Positions 17,952 through 26,289 of a DNA stretch of 64,000 nt are shown here, in pieces. The notes beneath the pieces were generated by a model that saw only the letters and a list, made by a program, of their open reading frames with translations, was not told where the DNA came from and did not search any database. Made by a program: the position numbers and the translations under genes. Origin of the DNA: CAYMWF01 sp964394085 [NCBI: uncultured Gemmatimonadota bacterium] (lineage in GTDB: Bacteria > GCA-2686955 > CAYMWF01); assembly GCA_964394085.1 (NCBI GenBank), contig CAYMWF010000001.1, positions 89,888 to 153,887 of the forward strand. The letters are read 5' to 3'. The stretch's first letter is position 1; each line of letters starts with the position of its first letter.

Positions 17952-18031
17952 GATTGTTTTTCCGTCCTGAGGGAACCTCTGCAAACCGGCGGCTCCGGTG
18001 GGGAGCTTCGCTTCTCCGAGCCTGAACAATC
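17952..18031 (+). promoter_or_regulatory. Structured intercistronic spacer between large and small subunit
   Basis: A long-range 7-bp stem GATTGTT (17952-17958) / AACAATC (18025-18031) encloses a hairpin ACCGG-CGGCT-CCGGT (17985-17999) and a second one, GGAG / CTCC (18002-18017). It ends 10 bases before the next ribosome binding region. It may tune subunit ratio or protect a processed mRNA end. Confidence 0.35.
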
Positions 18032-18046
18032 CACAGGAGTAAATGA

Positions 18047-18541
18047 ATGAGCGGAAGAGTCTGGAAATACGGCGATGATGTGAATACCGACGTCATCTTT
18101 CCCGGGAAATATACATATACTGTTACAGATCCAGCTGAAATGGCGGCTCATGCCCTGGAGGACCTCGATCCCGATTTCGCTGAAGAGGTCGAGGAAGGTG
18201 ACATCATTATCGCCGGACGTAATTTCGGCTGCGGCAGTTCGAGAGAGCAGGCGAGTTTCTGTTTGAAATACGCTGGAATTTCGGCGATTATAGCGGTTTC
18301 TTTTTCGCGGATATATTTCCGGAACGCGATTAATGCGGGGCTTCCCGCGGTGACTTGTCCGGAAGCGATAGAATCGATAAGGTCCGGTGATACACTGGAT
18401 ATCGATTTCCGGAAGGGTGAACTGATTGTCTCCGGTGAGAAAAAGTTCACTTTCCCCCCTCTCCCGGCGTCTGTGCTGGGTATTCTCGAATCGGGAGGGC
18501 TCATTCCGTATACGAGGAAAGTACTCGGAACGGATGGTTGA
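18047..18541 (+). CDS. 3-isopropylmalate dehydratase/homoaconitase-family small subunit (copy 1)
   Basis: A 164-residue swivel-domain subunit that completes the active site of the large subunit at 16688. [16 protein letters not shown] starts the fold, and [13 protein letters not shown] supplies substrate-binding residues. The specificity loop after the Lys/Arg reads YTYT, unlike the YLRM/YLRT-type loops I associate with archaeal isopropylmalate and homocitrate enzymes. The substrate should therefore not be assumed. AGGAG precedes the ATG. Next comes the dehydrogenase gene, the expected following step. Confidence 0.87.
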   Translation: MSGRVWKYGDDVNTDVIFPGKYTYTVTDPAEMAAHALEDLDPDFAEEVEEGDIIIAGRNFGCGSSREQASFCLKYAGISAIIAVSFSRIYFRNAINAGLPAVTCPEAIESIRSGDTLDIDFRKGELIVSGEKKFTFPPLPASVLGILESGGLIPYTRKVLGTDG

Positions 18542-18580
18542 CCCGGTCAGCCGGTTATTTTTTTCGTTAGTTGTCTTACT

Positions 18581-18642
18581 ACCGCAGAAGACCGCGGTTT
18601 TCAAAGCGTGATGCGGTAAGGTTTCGGAAGAGAAGCCGAAAC
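18581..18642 (+). promoter_or_regulatory. Hairpins in spacer before the dehydrogenase gene
   Basis: ACCGCA (18581-18586) can pair with TGCGGT (18612-18617). A perfect 7-bp hairpin GTTTCGG / CCGAAAC (18621-18627 with 18636-18642, 8-base loop) follows, 13 bases before the AGAAGGAG ribosome binding region. A T-rich stretch near 18557-18563 might act as a weak terminator after a short GC stem. Confidence 0.35.
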
Positions 18643-18669
18643 ATTTGAGATCGAGAAGGAGAATTTTAA

Positions 18670-19791
18670 ATGTCAAAGAAATATCGTATAGCATGGTTAC
18701 CCGGCGACGGTATCGGTAACGATGTGATGGATGCAATGAAGGTGGTCCTCGACAAGCTGGGGCTGGACGCCGAGTACATTCACGGTGACATCGGCTGGGA
18801 ATTCTGGTGCACGGAGGGGAACCCCCTTCCCGACCGGACAATCGAGATGATGAAAACCACCGATGCGGCCCTGTTCGGAGCGATTACATCGAAGCCGAAA
18901 GAAGAAGCCGCAAACGAGCTGATACCTGAGCTTCAGGATAAAGGTCTCATCTATTTCAGCCCGATCGTCAGGCTCCGGCAGGAGTTCAACCTGCACACGA
19001 ATCTCAGGCCGTGCAAGGCTTTCGATGGCAACCCTCTCAACTATCGCGACGGAATCGACCTGGTCGTCTTCAGGGAAAACACCCAGGGGCTCTATGCCGG
19101 CGTGGAATTCCACCCGGTGCCCGACGCCGTGCGCGACGTCCTCTCCGCCAACCATCCGAAGATGGCGCGGTTCGAAGGAACCGCCGGTGAAGATATGGCG
19201 ATTTCGACGAGAATCTTCACCAGGGCGGGTTGCCGCAGTATCGTGCGCCAGGCGTTCGAGTACGCCAAGAAATACGGCTATCCGACTGTCACCGTAGTTG
19301 AAAAGCCGAACGTAATCCGTGAGACGAGCGGACTCATGGTGCGTGAAGCCAGGAAGATTGCGCAGGAATATCCGGGCATCGACCTGTGGGAGACCAACAT
19401 CGACGCCATGTGCATGTGGCTGGTGAAGAATCCCGAGGACTACGGCGTCCTGGTTGCGTCGAACATGTTCGGCGACATTATTTCCGACCTGTGCGCTCAG
19501 CTGGTAGGCGGTCTGGGATTCGCGTCGAGCGGGAATATCGGAGACGAATATGCTGTCTTCGAGCCGACCCACGGCTCAGCCCCGAAATACTCGGGCATGA
19601 ACAAGGTCAATCCGATGGCCATGCTGCTTTCGGCAAAGTTGATGCTCGACTGGCTGGGTGAAAATGAAAAAGCCGCCCGGCTCGAGTCGGCCATAGCGAC
19701 CGTATTGGCCAAAGGTGAACAGCGCACGTACGACATGGGCGGTTCCGCAACGACTTCGGATGTTACGGCCGCTGTCGCCGAGCTCTGTTAA
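18670..19791 (+). CDS. Isocitrate/isopropylmalate dehydrogenase-family enzyme
   Basis: A 373-residue NAD(P)-dependent beta-decarboxylating dehydrogenase. Visible motifs are WLPGDGIGNDVM at the N-terminus, LRPCKAF, the substrate loop FRENTQGLYAG, catalytic Lys in VVEKPNVIRET, metal-binding ASNMFGDIISDL, and FEPTHGSAPKY before the cofactor site. RENT-type loops are usual in isocitrate and homoisocitrate dehydrogenases, while isopropylmalate enzymes usually have REL/T-G-G. I therefore lean toward isocitrate, homoisocitrate or a related acid. Position between two dehydratase pairs supports a shared pathway. AGAAGGAG supports the start. Confidence 0.88.
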   Translation: MSKKYRIAWLPGDGIGNDVMDAMKVVLDKLGLDAEYIHGDIGWEFWCTEGNPLPDRTIEMMKTTDAALFGAITSKPKEEAANELIPELQDKGLIYFSPIVRLRQEFNLHTNLRPCKAFDGNPLNYRDGIDLVVFRENTQGLYAGVEFHPVPDAVRDVLSANHPKMARFEGTAGEDMAISTRIFTRAGCRSIVRQAFEYAKKYGYPTVTVVEKPNVIRETSGLMVREARKIAQEYPGIDLWETNIDAMCMWLVKNPEDYGVLVASNMFGDIISDLCAQLVGGLGFASSGNIGDEYAVFEPTHGSAPKYSGMNKVNPMAMLLSAKLMLDWLGENEKAARLESAIATVLAKGEQRTYDMGGSATTSDVTAAVAELC

Positions 19792-19795
19792 AAGT

Positions 19796-19942
19796 CGGTC
19801 CTCGGCAGCTTTCAAAGTCGCGTATGAAGTTGCGGATCCCAACGGGTTCGCAGCTTCTCCGCGACAGCCGGTCTTCGGCAGCTTTTACCGTCGCGAATGA
19901 GACTGCGGATCCCACATCGGGTTCGCAGCTTCTCCGCGACAG
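19796..19942 (+). repeat. Tandem 72/74-bp repeat with conserved long hairpin
   Basis: Two head-to-tail copies, 19796-19867 and 19869-19942, fill the gap before the second large subunit. Each copy carries GTCGCG, a 4-base strand, a 13-base half stem, a short loop, the other half stem, CTC and CGCGAC, so it folds into a bipartite hairpin of about 19 pairs including G-U pairs. In copy 1 the inner stem is 19827-19839 with 19844-19856. Copy 2 differs in loop length and at scattered stem positions, yet nearly all pairs are kept (one mismatch). This suggests an RNA element under structural constraint or a recent duplication. Confidence 0.65.
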
Positions 19943-19980
19943 GAGTCATGTTCCGTTTTGCCGGTACGGGAGGATTTGTT

Positions 19981-21243
19981 TTGGGTAAAACACTGGTAGA
20001 GAAAATCCTGGCGGCTCATACAAGCGAAGAGGTCGCTCCCGGAAAAATCGTCTGGATCGAGATCGATGTCCGGACGGCGCGCGACTTCGGCGGAGCCAAT
20101 GTAGTCCAGAATCTCGAGAGGGAGTTCGGAACCGGAGCGGGTTCGGTCACCGACACGGCGAAAACATTTTTCACCTTCGACTGCGTGGCGCCGGCGAACA
20201 ACATCCCTTATGCGAACAATCAGCATATCTGCAGGCTCTTCGCCAGAGAGCACGGAATCGGCATGTACGACGTTGATTCCGGCATCGGGAGCCACGTAGT
20301 GGTTGAGGAAGGACTCGCCCGGCCCGGCACTACCGTGGTCGGCACCGATTCGCACCTCAATATTATGGGTTCGATCGGAGCGTTCGGTCAGGGCATGGGA
20401 GATATGGATATCGCTTTCGTCTGGGCTACCGGTAAAACCTGGTTCGAGGTGCCCGGGTCGATCAAGCTGATTCTGAAGGGCGATTATTCCTTCCCGTGCC
20501 AGGCCAAGGATCTCACTCTTAAAGTAGTGGGTGAAATGGGTGCTTCAGGGGCGCTCGGATCATCCGTGGAGGTGTATGGCGATGTGGTGGGAGGGATGAA
20601 GCTTCACGAGCGTATAACCCTGGCGAGCATGGGCACTGAAATGGGTGCAATTATCGTCCTGGTTCCACCGGACGCGCTGCTCATGGAAGAACTGGGTGAG
20701 TTGACCGGAGTCACGGGCGGCAACGGGATCCTGAGCGCCGATGCTGATGCCGATTATACGAAAACCATCGAAATCGATCTTGCGGGGCTGGTCCCGCTGG
20801 TATCGCAGCCGGGCGCACCCCACGACGTGGCGCCTGCAGCCGACTTCAGTGATACGAAGGTCGACTCGATCTTTATCGGCTCCTGCACCAACGGCCGGTA
20901 CGAAGACCTCGCTTCCGTGGCCGAAATGGTCAAGGGTCGCAAGGTGTCTAAAGGAGTCATGGCGAAAGTCACCCCCGCGACGAGGAATGTGTACAGACGC
21001 TGTCTCAAGGAAGGCATCGTCGAGACCCTCTTCGACGCCGGTTTCATCGTGAGCCACAGCGGATGCGGCGGCTGCGCTTCGGGACAGCTCGGCATGACAG
21101 GGAAGAGCGAGGTGCAGGTGAGTACATCGAACCGCAACTTCAAGGGGAAACAGGGCGATGGAAGGACTTTTCTGGCCAGCCCCGCCACCGCAGCGGCGAG
21201 CGCCCTGCTGGGGCGTATAGGGACTGCGGACGAAGTGTTGTAA
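19981..21243 (+). CDS. 3-isopropylmalate dehydratase/homoaconitase-family large subunit (copy 2)
   Basis: A 420-residue split-aconitase large subunit, distinct from copy 1. Iron-sulfur ligands are GSCTNGR and GCGGCASG, and GTDSHLNIMGSIGAFGQGMGD is the substrate-site stretch. I choose the TTG at 19981: GGGAGGA ends 6 bases upstream and the protein then begins MGKTLVEKIL, the classical start of this family. A longer ATG start would run into the tandem repeat. It pairs with the small subunit at 21323. With copy 1 it gives the operon two parallel dehydratases around one dehydrogenase. Confidence 0.86.
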   Translation: MGKTLVEKILAAHTSEEVAPGKIVWIEIDVRTARDFGGANVVQNLEREFGTGAGSVTDTAKTFFTFDCVAPANNIPYANNQHICRLFAREHGIGMYDVDSGIGSHVVVEEGLARPGTTVVGTDSHLNIMGSIGAFGQGMGDMDIAFVWATGKTWFEVPGSIKLILKGDYSFPCQAKDLTLKVVGEMGASGALGSSVEVYGDVVGGMKLHERITLASMGTEMGAIIVLVPPDALLMEELGELTGVTGGNGILSADADADYTKTIEIDLAGLVPLVSQPGAPHDVAPAADFSDTKVDSIFIGSCTNGRYEDLASVAEMVKGRKVSKGVMAKVTPATRNVYRRCLKEGIVETLFDAGFIVSHSGCGGCASGQLGMTGKSEVQVSTSNRNFKGKQGDGRTFLASPATAAASALLGRIGTADEVL

Positions 21244-21250
21244 GCACGAT

Positions 21251-21300
21251 CCGGTGGGGACCGGACCGGACGGCGGGCAGAACCCGGAGCCAAGCTCCGG
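21251..21300 (+). promoter_or_regulatory. Two hairpins in spacer between copy 2 subunits
   Basis: CCGGT-GGGG-ACCGG (21251-21264) and CCGGAGC-CAA-GCTCCGG (21284-21300) are perfect short stems. The second ends 10 bases before the GGGAG ribosome binding site of the small subunit. Similar stems occur in the other spacers of this operon. Confidence 0.35.
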
Positions 21301-21322
21301 AATCGACCTTGGGAGAAAAAAA

Positions 21323-21856
21323 ATGACTGAAAAACCGACCAGACTCCGGGGGCGAATCCACCTGGTCAAGGATACCGACGGCAAACTCATCGACAACATC
21401 GATACCGACATGATATATCATAACGCTCACCTGGCCGTGACCGACAAGAACGAAATGGGGCAATATACTTTCGGCAATCTGGACGGTTACAGGGATTTTC
21501 CGAAAAGAACCCGCCCCGGTGATCTCGTTCTGGTCGGGGAGAATTTCGGATCCGGCTCCTCCCGTCAGCAGGCGGTGGACTGTTTCGCATCTCTCGGTGT
21601 CACGTGCGTTCTCGCACTCTCATTCGGCGCCATATATAAGAGAAACGCGATCAACTCCGGGTTCCCTATCGTGACAGTGAGGGAGATCGATACCGCTTTA
21701 ATTTCCGATCTGGAAGAAGTTGAGCTGGAGCTCGAGAGCGGACGTCTTACGAAGGTGTCTTCAGGAGAGCCTATCGGGGATATCGAACCGTTCAGCAGCG
21801 TTCAGCTCGATATTTATCGTGCAGGCGGATTGTTCGAATATGCGCGGTCGCGCTGA
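21323..21856 (+). CDS. 3-isopropylmalate dehydratase/homoaconitase-family small subunit (copy 2)
   Basis: A 177-residue swivel subunit that partners the large subunit at 19981. DNIDTDMIYHNAHLAVTD begins the fold, and GENFGSGSSRQQAVDCF is the conserved substrate loop. Its specificity segment (YHNAHLAV) differs completely from that of copy 1, so the two enzymes probably act on different acids. GGGAG 8 bases upstream of ATG 21323 fixes the start. TRAP transporter genes follow after 90 bases. Confidence 0.85.
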   Translation: MTEKPTRLRGRIHLVKDTDGKLIDNIDTDMIYHNAHLAVTDKNEMGQYTFGNLDGYRDFPKRTRPGDLVLVGENFGSGSSRQQAVDCFASLGVTCVLALSFGAIYKRNAINSGFPIVTVREIDTALISDLEEVELELESGRLTKVSSGEPIGDIEPFSSVQLDIYRAGGLFEYARSR

Positions 21857-21946
21857 CTTCACTGAAATCGCGGCAACGGAATTTCTTTTATCTCGAATCG
21901 GAAAAAACGGCGCGGTCCGATACGGGCCGACCGGCGGAGACAACGG

Positions 21947-22852
21947 ATGAAAAACTCCAGAGCAAGCGGAATTGCCGCGAAGGGTATTTGCCTCGCGGCA
22001 ATATTCATTTTTTCGATGCAGCTTCTATCGGGCTGCAGCGGTTTTCAGGGCAGGATGACCGCGCGGCTCATGCGCCCCACCCTGAACGAAGTGGTCACGG
22101 CCACATATTCATGCGAGTCGATGCTGGTGCCCCAGTACGGACTCCCGGGTTCGCTTCTCATCCTGGAAGGCCTCATAGAGGGAGCACCCAGGGACGACTT
22201 TCTTCTCGAGCTGGCCGCGCAGAGTTACTACGGATTCTCGATGGGTTACGTAGAGGAAGCAGACAGGGTGGAAGCTTCGACCCTGTATCTGACCGGACGG
22301 AATCATGCGCTGACCGGTTTGTGGGGGGAGAACGCGGTATCGATGGCTGAAGATACCTCTCTCGACGAATTCAGCGCCCTGGTCGGGGATATCGACAAAT
22401 CCAAAGTAGGTTTGCTCTTCTGGTCCGGCAACTGCTGGGGAAGCTGGCTGTTCCTGAACCTGCACGACCCGGACGCGGTGGCGAACCTTTCCCGGGTCCA
22501 GATACTGATGGAACGGGCCCTTTACCTGGATGAAACTTATTTCTACGGCGGACCCCACCTGTTTTTCGGAGCGTTCTACGGTTCCCGCTCTCCATTTTTC
22601 GGAGGTGACCACGAAAAGTCCCGGTTCCACTTCGAAAAGTGCCTGGAAATTTCCGGCGGCGGGATGCTTCTTACGCGGGTCTTCTACGCTAAATACCTGG
22701 CCGTCCAATCTCTCGATGTCGAACTTTTCAGAGAGCAGCTGGGTATCGTGCTCGAAGCAGACAATAACATCCTTCCGGGGATGGAGTTCATAAATATTCT
22801 GGCCAAGAAGCAGGCGCGTGCGCTTCTCGAAAAAGAAGAGGACCTTTTCTGA
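21947..22852 (+). CDS. TRAP transporter TatT-family lipoprotein
   Basis: A 301-residue predicted lipoprotein with a signal peptide ending in LLSGC (acylated Cys30). The sequence resembles TatT, the TPR-like trimeric accessory protein of TRAP systems first described in Treponema (SMGYVEEADRVEASTLYLTGR, FWSGNCWGSWLFLN, and AKYLAVQ near the end). TatT binds the substrate-binding protein TatP/DctP in the periplasm and may carry hydrophobic ligands. It is directly followed by dctP, dctQ and dctM. Confidence 0.83.
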   Translation: MKNSRASGIAAKGICLAAIFIFSMQLLSGCSGFQGRMTARLMRPTLNEVVTATYSCESMLVPQYGLPGSLLILEGLIEGAPRDDFLLELAAQSYYGFSMGYVEEADRVEASTLYLTGRNHALTGLWGENAVSMAEDTSLDEFSALVGDIDKSKVGLLFWSGNCWGSWLFLNLHDPDAVANLSRVQILMERALYLDETYFYGGPHLFFGAFYGSRSPFFGGDHEKSRFHFEKCLEISGGGMLLTRVFYAKYLAVQSLDVELFREQLGIVLEADNNILPGMEFINILAKKQARALLEKEEDLF

Positions 22853-22933
22853 GAGGCCCCTGCGCTTCTCGGACTTGAAAACCATTTCGGTTGAATTTTT
22901 CGTTCTCTTTTCGGATGAACTGGAGACACAGTA

Positions 22934-23944
22934 ATGAAACGATTCCTGATAGCAATTGCGGTGACGGCACTCTTGTTCCCGGTGTCCGGCGACGCCGCAA
23001 AGCCCGTTACACTGAAAATAGCCACCCTTGCCCCAGAAGGTTCGTCGTGGATGAACATCATGCACGACCTGATGGACGAAGTGACGGCTGAAACGGACGG
23101 TCGGGTCAAGATCAAGATTTATCCCGGCGGGGTCCAGGGAGACGAGCGGGACGTAATCCGGAAGATGCGGGCCGGGCAGCTCCACGGCGGAGGATTCACC
23201 GGAAACGGCCTCGGAGTGATTCTCCCGCGGGTGCGCGTGCTCGAGATTCCTTTCCTGTTCAATGACTACAACGAAGTAAGAGCAGTGGTCGACACTCTCG
23301 ACAGCTATTTCAAAGAGTATTTTGAAAAGGAGGGTTATGTCCTCCTCGGCTGGGCCAATGTAGGTTTCGTTTACCTTTACTCCCAGGAACCCGTTGCGTG
23401 CAAAGAAGACATTCTGGATAAGAAAGTATGGTTATGGGAGGGCGATCCCCTGGCCGAGATATTCATGGGCGAATTCGGAATCAAGCCGATCCCCCTGGCG
23501 GTTACCGATGTCTTGATGAGTCTGAGCACGAAAATGATAAATACGGTCTACATCTCGCCGATGGCCTGCGTCGGTCTGCAGTGGTTCACGAAGGTGAAAT
23601 ACATGACGGACTACCCGGTCACGAACAGCGTGGGCGCCGTCATTGTAAGCAAGAAGGCCTGGGACCGCATCCCGGAGGAGCTCGAGCCGGTCATGCGCCG
23701 TATCTGCGACAAGCATTTCACCCGGCTGGCCGAGTCGACGATAGAAGACAACAGGAAGTCGATTGAAACGCTGAAGAAGAACGGAATCGGCATGGTTGAA
23801 GTGAACGAGCAGGGACGCGCCGAATTTCATTCCGTCAGCCTCGCTACAAGGGGGAAGCTGGCCGGGAAACTGTATCCGCCAGAGCTCCAGGAGCGGGTCG
23901 AGAAGATTCTCGCCGATTACCGCGCCGGCCTGAAAGGCGATTAG
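22934..23944 (+). CDS. TRAP transporter substrate-binding protein (DctP/TatP)
   Basis: A 336-residue periplasmic binding protein with a signal peptide (residues 1-20, cleavage near SGDA). The mature start TLKIATLAPEGSSWMNIM is typical of DctP family proteins that partner TatT. The ligand-proximal region includes GLQWFTKVKYMTDYPVTN, but the usual carboxylate-binding Arg is not certain by eye. Substrate is unknown. Neighbouring dehydratases make a di- or tricarboxylate attractive, while TatT-type systems may bind lipids. Confidence 0.88.
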   Translation: MKRFLIAIAVTALLFPVSGDAAKPVTLKIATLAPEGSSWMNIMHDLMDEVTAETDGRVKIKIYPGGVQGDERDVIRKMRAGQLHGGGFTGNGLGVILPRVRVLEIPFLFNDYNEVRAVVDTLDSYFKEYFEKEGYVLLGWANVGFVYLYSQEPVACKEDILDKKVWLWEGDPLAEIFMGEFGIKPIPLAVTDVLMSLSTKMINTVYISPMACVGLQWFTKVKYMTDYPVTNSVGAVIVSKKAWDRIPEELEPVMRRICDKHFTRLAESTIEDNRKSIETLKKNGIGMVEVNEQGRAEFHSVSLATRGKLAGKLYPPELQERVEKILADYRAGLKGD

Positions 23945-23948
23945 CCGC

Positions 23949-24578
23949 TTGGAAGCTTTATTCACAATATTCTCCCCGGGATGGAAGTTCGGGCTTCTTC
24001 TCGGGTCGATCGTCCTGGCTCTCGGTATCGTCCGGAATTTCCTCGAAGGTCTCAGCATCGTCAAATCCTGCGCCACTTTCGCCCTGAAGGTGGAGTCGCG
24101 ACTGCTGGGCCTGCTCCTGATAACCATGATCGTCACGGCGATCCTTCAGATTATCCTGAGAAATTTTTTCAACTCGGGAATACCCTGGGTCGATCCCCTG
24201 CAGCGGAGCCTGGTTCTATGGATAGCTTTCCTGGGAGCGACCATGGCGACGCGCCAGGGCCGTCATGTCAGCATCGATGCGCTGTCCCGTTTCTTTACTG
24301 GCAACTCGAAACTCACCGTCCTGGTCATTACGGATCTGGCCGGATCGATCGTTTCCATTATCCTGGCAAACGCGGCCTGGACATTCCTGTACGACGAGTG
24401 GCAATACGGAGACGTGCGGTTCCTCGGGGTGCCTTCATGGGTGATCGCGGTGATAATCCCGGTTGGTTTCGGGGTAATCTCCTACAGGTTTTTCTACAGG
24501 GTCATAGCGCACCTTCGAGTTTTCGGCGAAGAGGAAGAACCCGCGGATGTCGATGAGGTGAAGGGAGCCGTATCATGA
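23949..24578 (+). CDS. TRAP transporter small permease (DctQ)
   Basis: A 209-residue membrane protein with four or five transmembrane segments, the DctQ domain spanning about residues 50-185. It shows NFFNSGIPWVDPLQRSLVLWIAFLGATMATRQGRHVSIDAL, summarised here by its key parts WVD, LGA and RGRH-like RQGRHV, which are DctQ hallmarks. The apparent start is TTG at 23949, 4 bases after dctP, with AAAGGCGA upstream. An extra N-terminal helix precedes the domain. It overlaps dctM by 4 bases. Confidence 0.85.
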   Translation: MEALFTIFSPGWKFGLLLGSIVLALGIVRNFLEGLSIVKSCATFALKVESRLLGLLLITMIVTAILQIILRNFFNSGIPWVDPLQRSLVLWIAFLGATMATRQGRHVSIDALSRFFTGNSKLTVLVITDLAGSIVSIILANAAWTFLYDEWQYGDVRFLGVPSWVIAVIIPVGFGVISYRFFYRVIAHLRVFGEEEEPADVDEVKGAVS

Positions 24579-25849
24579 TAGCCGTCACAGGCATCCTTAT
24601 CGCTCTCTTCGCCCTTCTAGGGACACCGCTTTTTATCATACTGGCGGTTCTCGCAATACTGTTCTTTTCGAGCGACGGTATCAGCACGAGCGTGCTCGCC
24701 ATTGAAATCAACAAGCTGGGCACCGCTCCGATCCTTCCGTCGATTCCCCTCTTCACTTTCGCGGGTTACGTGCTCAGCGAGAGCCGCACCCCCGAGCGTC
24801 TTGTCAATCTATCACGTGCGTTCCTGGGGTGGATGCCCGGCGGCCTCGCCGTGGTGGCTCTCGTGGCCTGCGCCATTTTCACCGCATTCACCGGCGCTTC
24901 GGGGGTGACGATTATCGCCCTCGGAGGGCTCCTTTTCCCTACGATGCAGAAGGAAGGTTATCCGGAGAATTTCAACCTGGGCCTGCTTACAACATCCGGA
25001 AGCCTGGGGCTGCTCTTTCCGCCGAGTCTTCCTATCATCATCTTCGGTTACATGGCGGCCACGAGCATCGACCAGCTTTTCATGGCCGGAATCCTGCCCG
25101 GGATGCTTCTCGTCCTGCTTCTTTCCTTCTACTCGGTGTTCACGGGCGGGCGCAACAAGGTGCCCAGATACAAATTCTCGTGGTCGGGGGCCCTGAAAGC
25201 CGCGCGGGAAGCCCAGTGGGAGATTCCGCTTCCGATCGTGATACTCGGCGGCATCTACGGCGGAATTTTCACCGTGCCGGAGGCTGCGGCGATCACCGCG
25301 GCGTACGTGATTCTCGTGGAGGTTTTCATATACAGGGACATCGAACCCCGGGGGCTTTTCAAAATAATCCGGGAGAGCATGATTCTCGTCGGCGGCATCC
25401 TGATTATCATGGGTTCGGCCATGGGGCTCACCAATTACCTGGTGGACGCCGAAGTGCCGATGCAGATTCTCGATCTCATCCGGCAGTATATCACGAACAA
25501 ATACGCATTCCTCCTGCTCCTGAACGTCTTCCTGCTGGTGGTCGGCTGCATGATGGACATCTTTTCGGCCCTCATGGTGGTGGTGCCCCTGATAGTTCCG
25601 ATAGCCAAGGCGTACGATGTCAACCTCGTTCACCTGGGCATTATTTTTCTCGCCAACCTGGAGATGGGTTATGCAACGCCGCCCGTGGGCATGAACCTTT
25701 TCATATCGAGCTTCAGGTTCGGAAAACCGGTGCTGAGGCTGTACTGGGCGGCTCTCCCGTTCCTGGGGATCCTCCTGGTCGCGCTCCTGATAATTACGTA
25801 CGTACCGGCGCTTTCACTGTTTCTCGTCGAGCTGTTCGGCGTGAATTGA
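24575..25849 (+). CDS. TRAP transporter large permease (DctM)
   Basis: A 424-residue polytopic sodium-coupled permease with about twelve membrane segments, the usual DctM length. Signatures include GASGVTIIALGGLLFPTM, the LLFPPSLPIIIFGY segment and EMGYATPPVGMNLFI near the C-terminus. The ATG overlaps the dctQ stop (ATGA), so the two permease subunits are translationally coupled. Together with DctP, DctQ and TatT the importer is complete. Confidence 0.9.
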   Translation: MIAVTGILIALFALLGTPLFIILAVLAILFFSSDGISTSVLAIEINKLGTAPILPSIPLFTFAGYVLSESRTPERLVNLSRAFLGWMPGGLAVVALVACAIFTAFTGASGVTIIALGGLLFPTMQKEGYPENFNLGLLTTSGSLGLLFPPSLPIIIFGYMAATSIDQLFMAGILPGMLLVLLLSFYSVFTGGRNKVPRYKFSWSGALKAAREAQWEIPLPIVILGGIYGGIFTVPEAAAITAAYVILVEVFIYRDIEPRGLFKIIRESMILVGGILIIMGSAMGLTNYLVDAEVPMQILDLIRQYITNKYAFLLLLNVFLLVVGCMMDIFSALMVVVPLIVPIAKAYDVNLVHLGIIFLANLEMGYATPPVGMNLFISSFRFGKPVLRLYWAALPFLGILLVALLIITYVPALSLFLVELFGVN

Positions 25850-25863
25850 GAGGTGATCGAGTT

Positions 25864-26244
25864 TTGCGCCAGATGATGCTTATAGCGACCGTGGTTCTGC
25901 TGGCGGTTCTTCTTGCCCTGGTTCTGAAGGTGACCGGTCTCGGCCTGGTGCCAGCGTCGACCATCTACTTTCTGATCATAATCGCCGGAGGGATTACGGC
26001 GAAGATGAAGGGGGATTTCGCCAGCAGGGGGTACGCGATTTCATTCCTCACCGGGCCGTTCGGCCTGCTCGTGCTTCTCCTCGCGCCGGCGAAGAGAAAA
26101 CCCGGAAGGGCCGATGACTGGCGCGAGTTTCCGACTGAGGAACGCGGGGGCGAAGAAACGCAGGAACCTCGCGACTGGCCTGAAAACGGCTGGATTGCCC
26201 TCGTCGGAGTGGTTTCTTTTATCCTCGCTTCGATAATATTCTGA
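25864..26244 (+). CDS. Small membrane protein, unknown
   Basis: A 126-residue protein with hydrophobic segments near residues 5-20, 24-40, 50-72 and 108-125, and a charged cytoplasm-like stretch (KRKPGRADDW...EETQEPRDW) between the last two. I start at TTG 25864 because AGAGGTGA lies 8 bases upstream. ATG 25873 is the alternative. It lies 14 bases after dctM and ends the operon. I recognise no family. It could be an accessory or a simple membrane anchor. Confidence 0.6.
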   Translation: MRQMMLIATVVLLAVLLALVLKVTGLGLVPASTIYFLIIIAGGITAKMKGDFASRGYAISFLTGPFGLLVLLLAPAKRKPGRADDWREFPTEERGGEETQEPRDWPENGWIALVGVVSFILASIIF

Positions 26245-26289
26245 AACTCTTGCACAACCGGGGCTTCTACCGGCCGGCCGGATCAATCA

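Noticed and set aside
17885-18841. 318-codon minus-strand frame over the small subunit and spacers
   Set aside because: Antisense shadow of conserved dehydratase and dehydrogenase genes.
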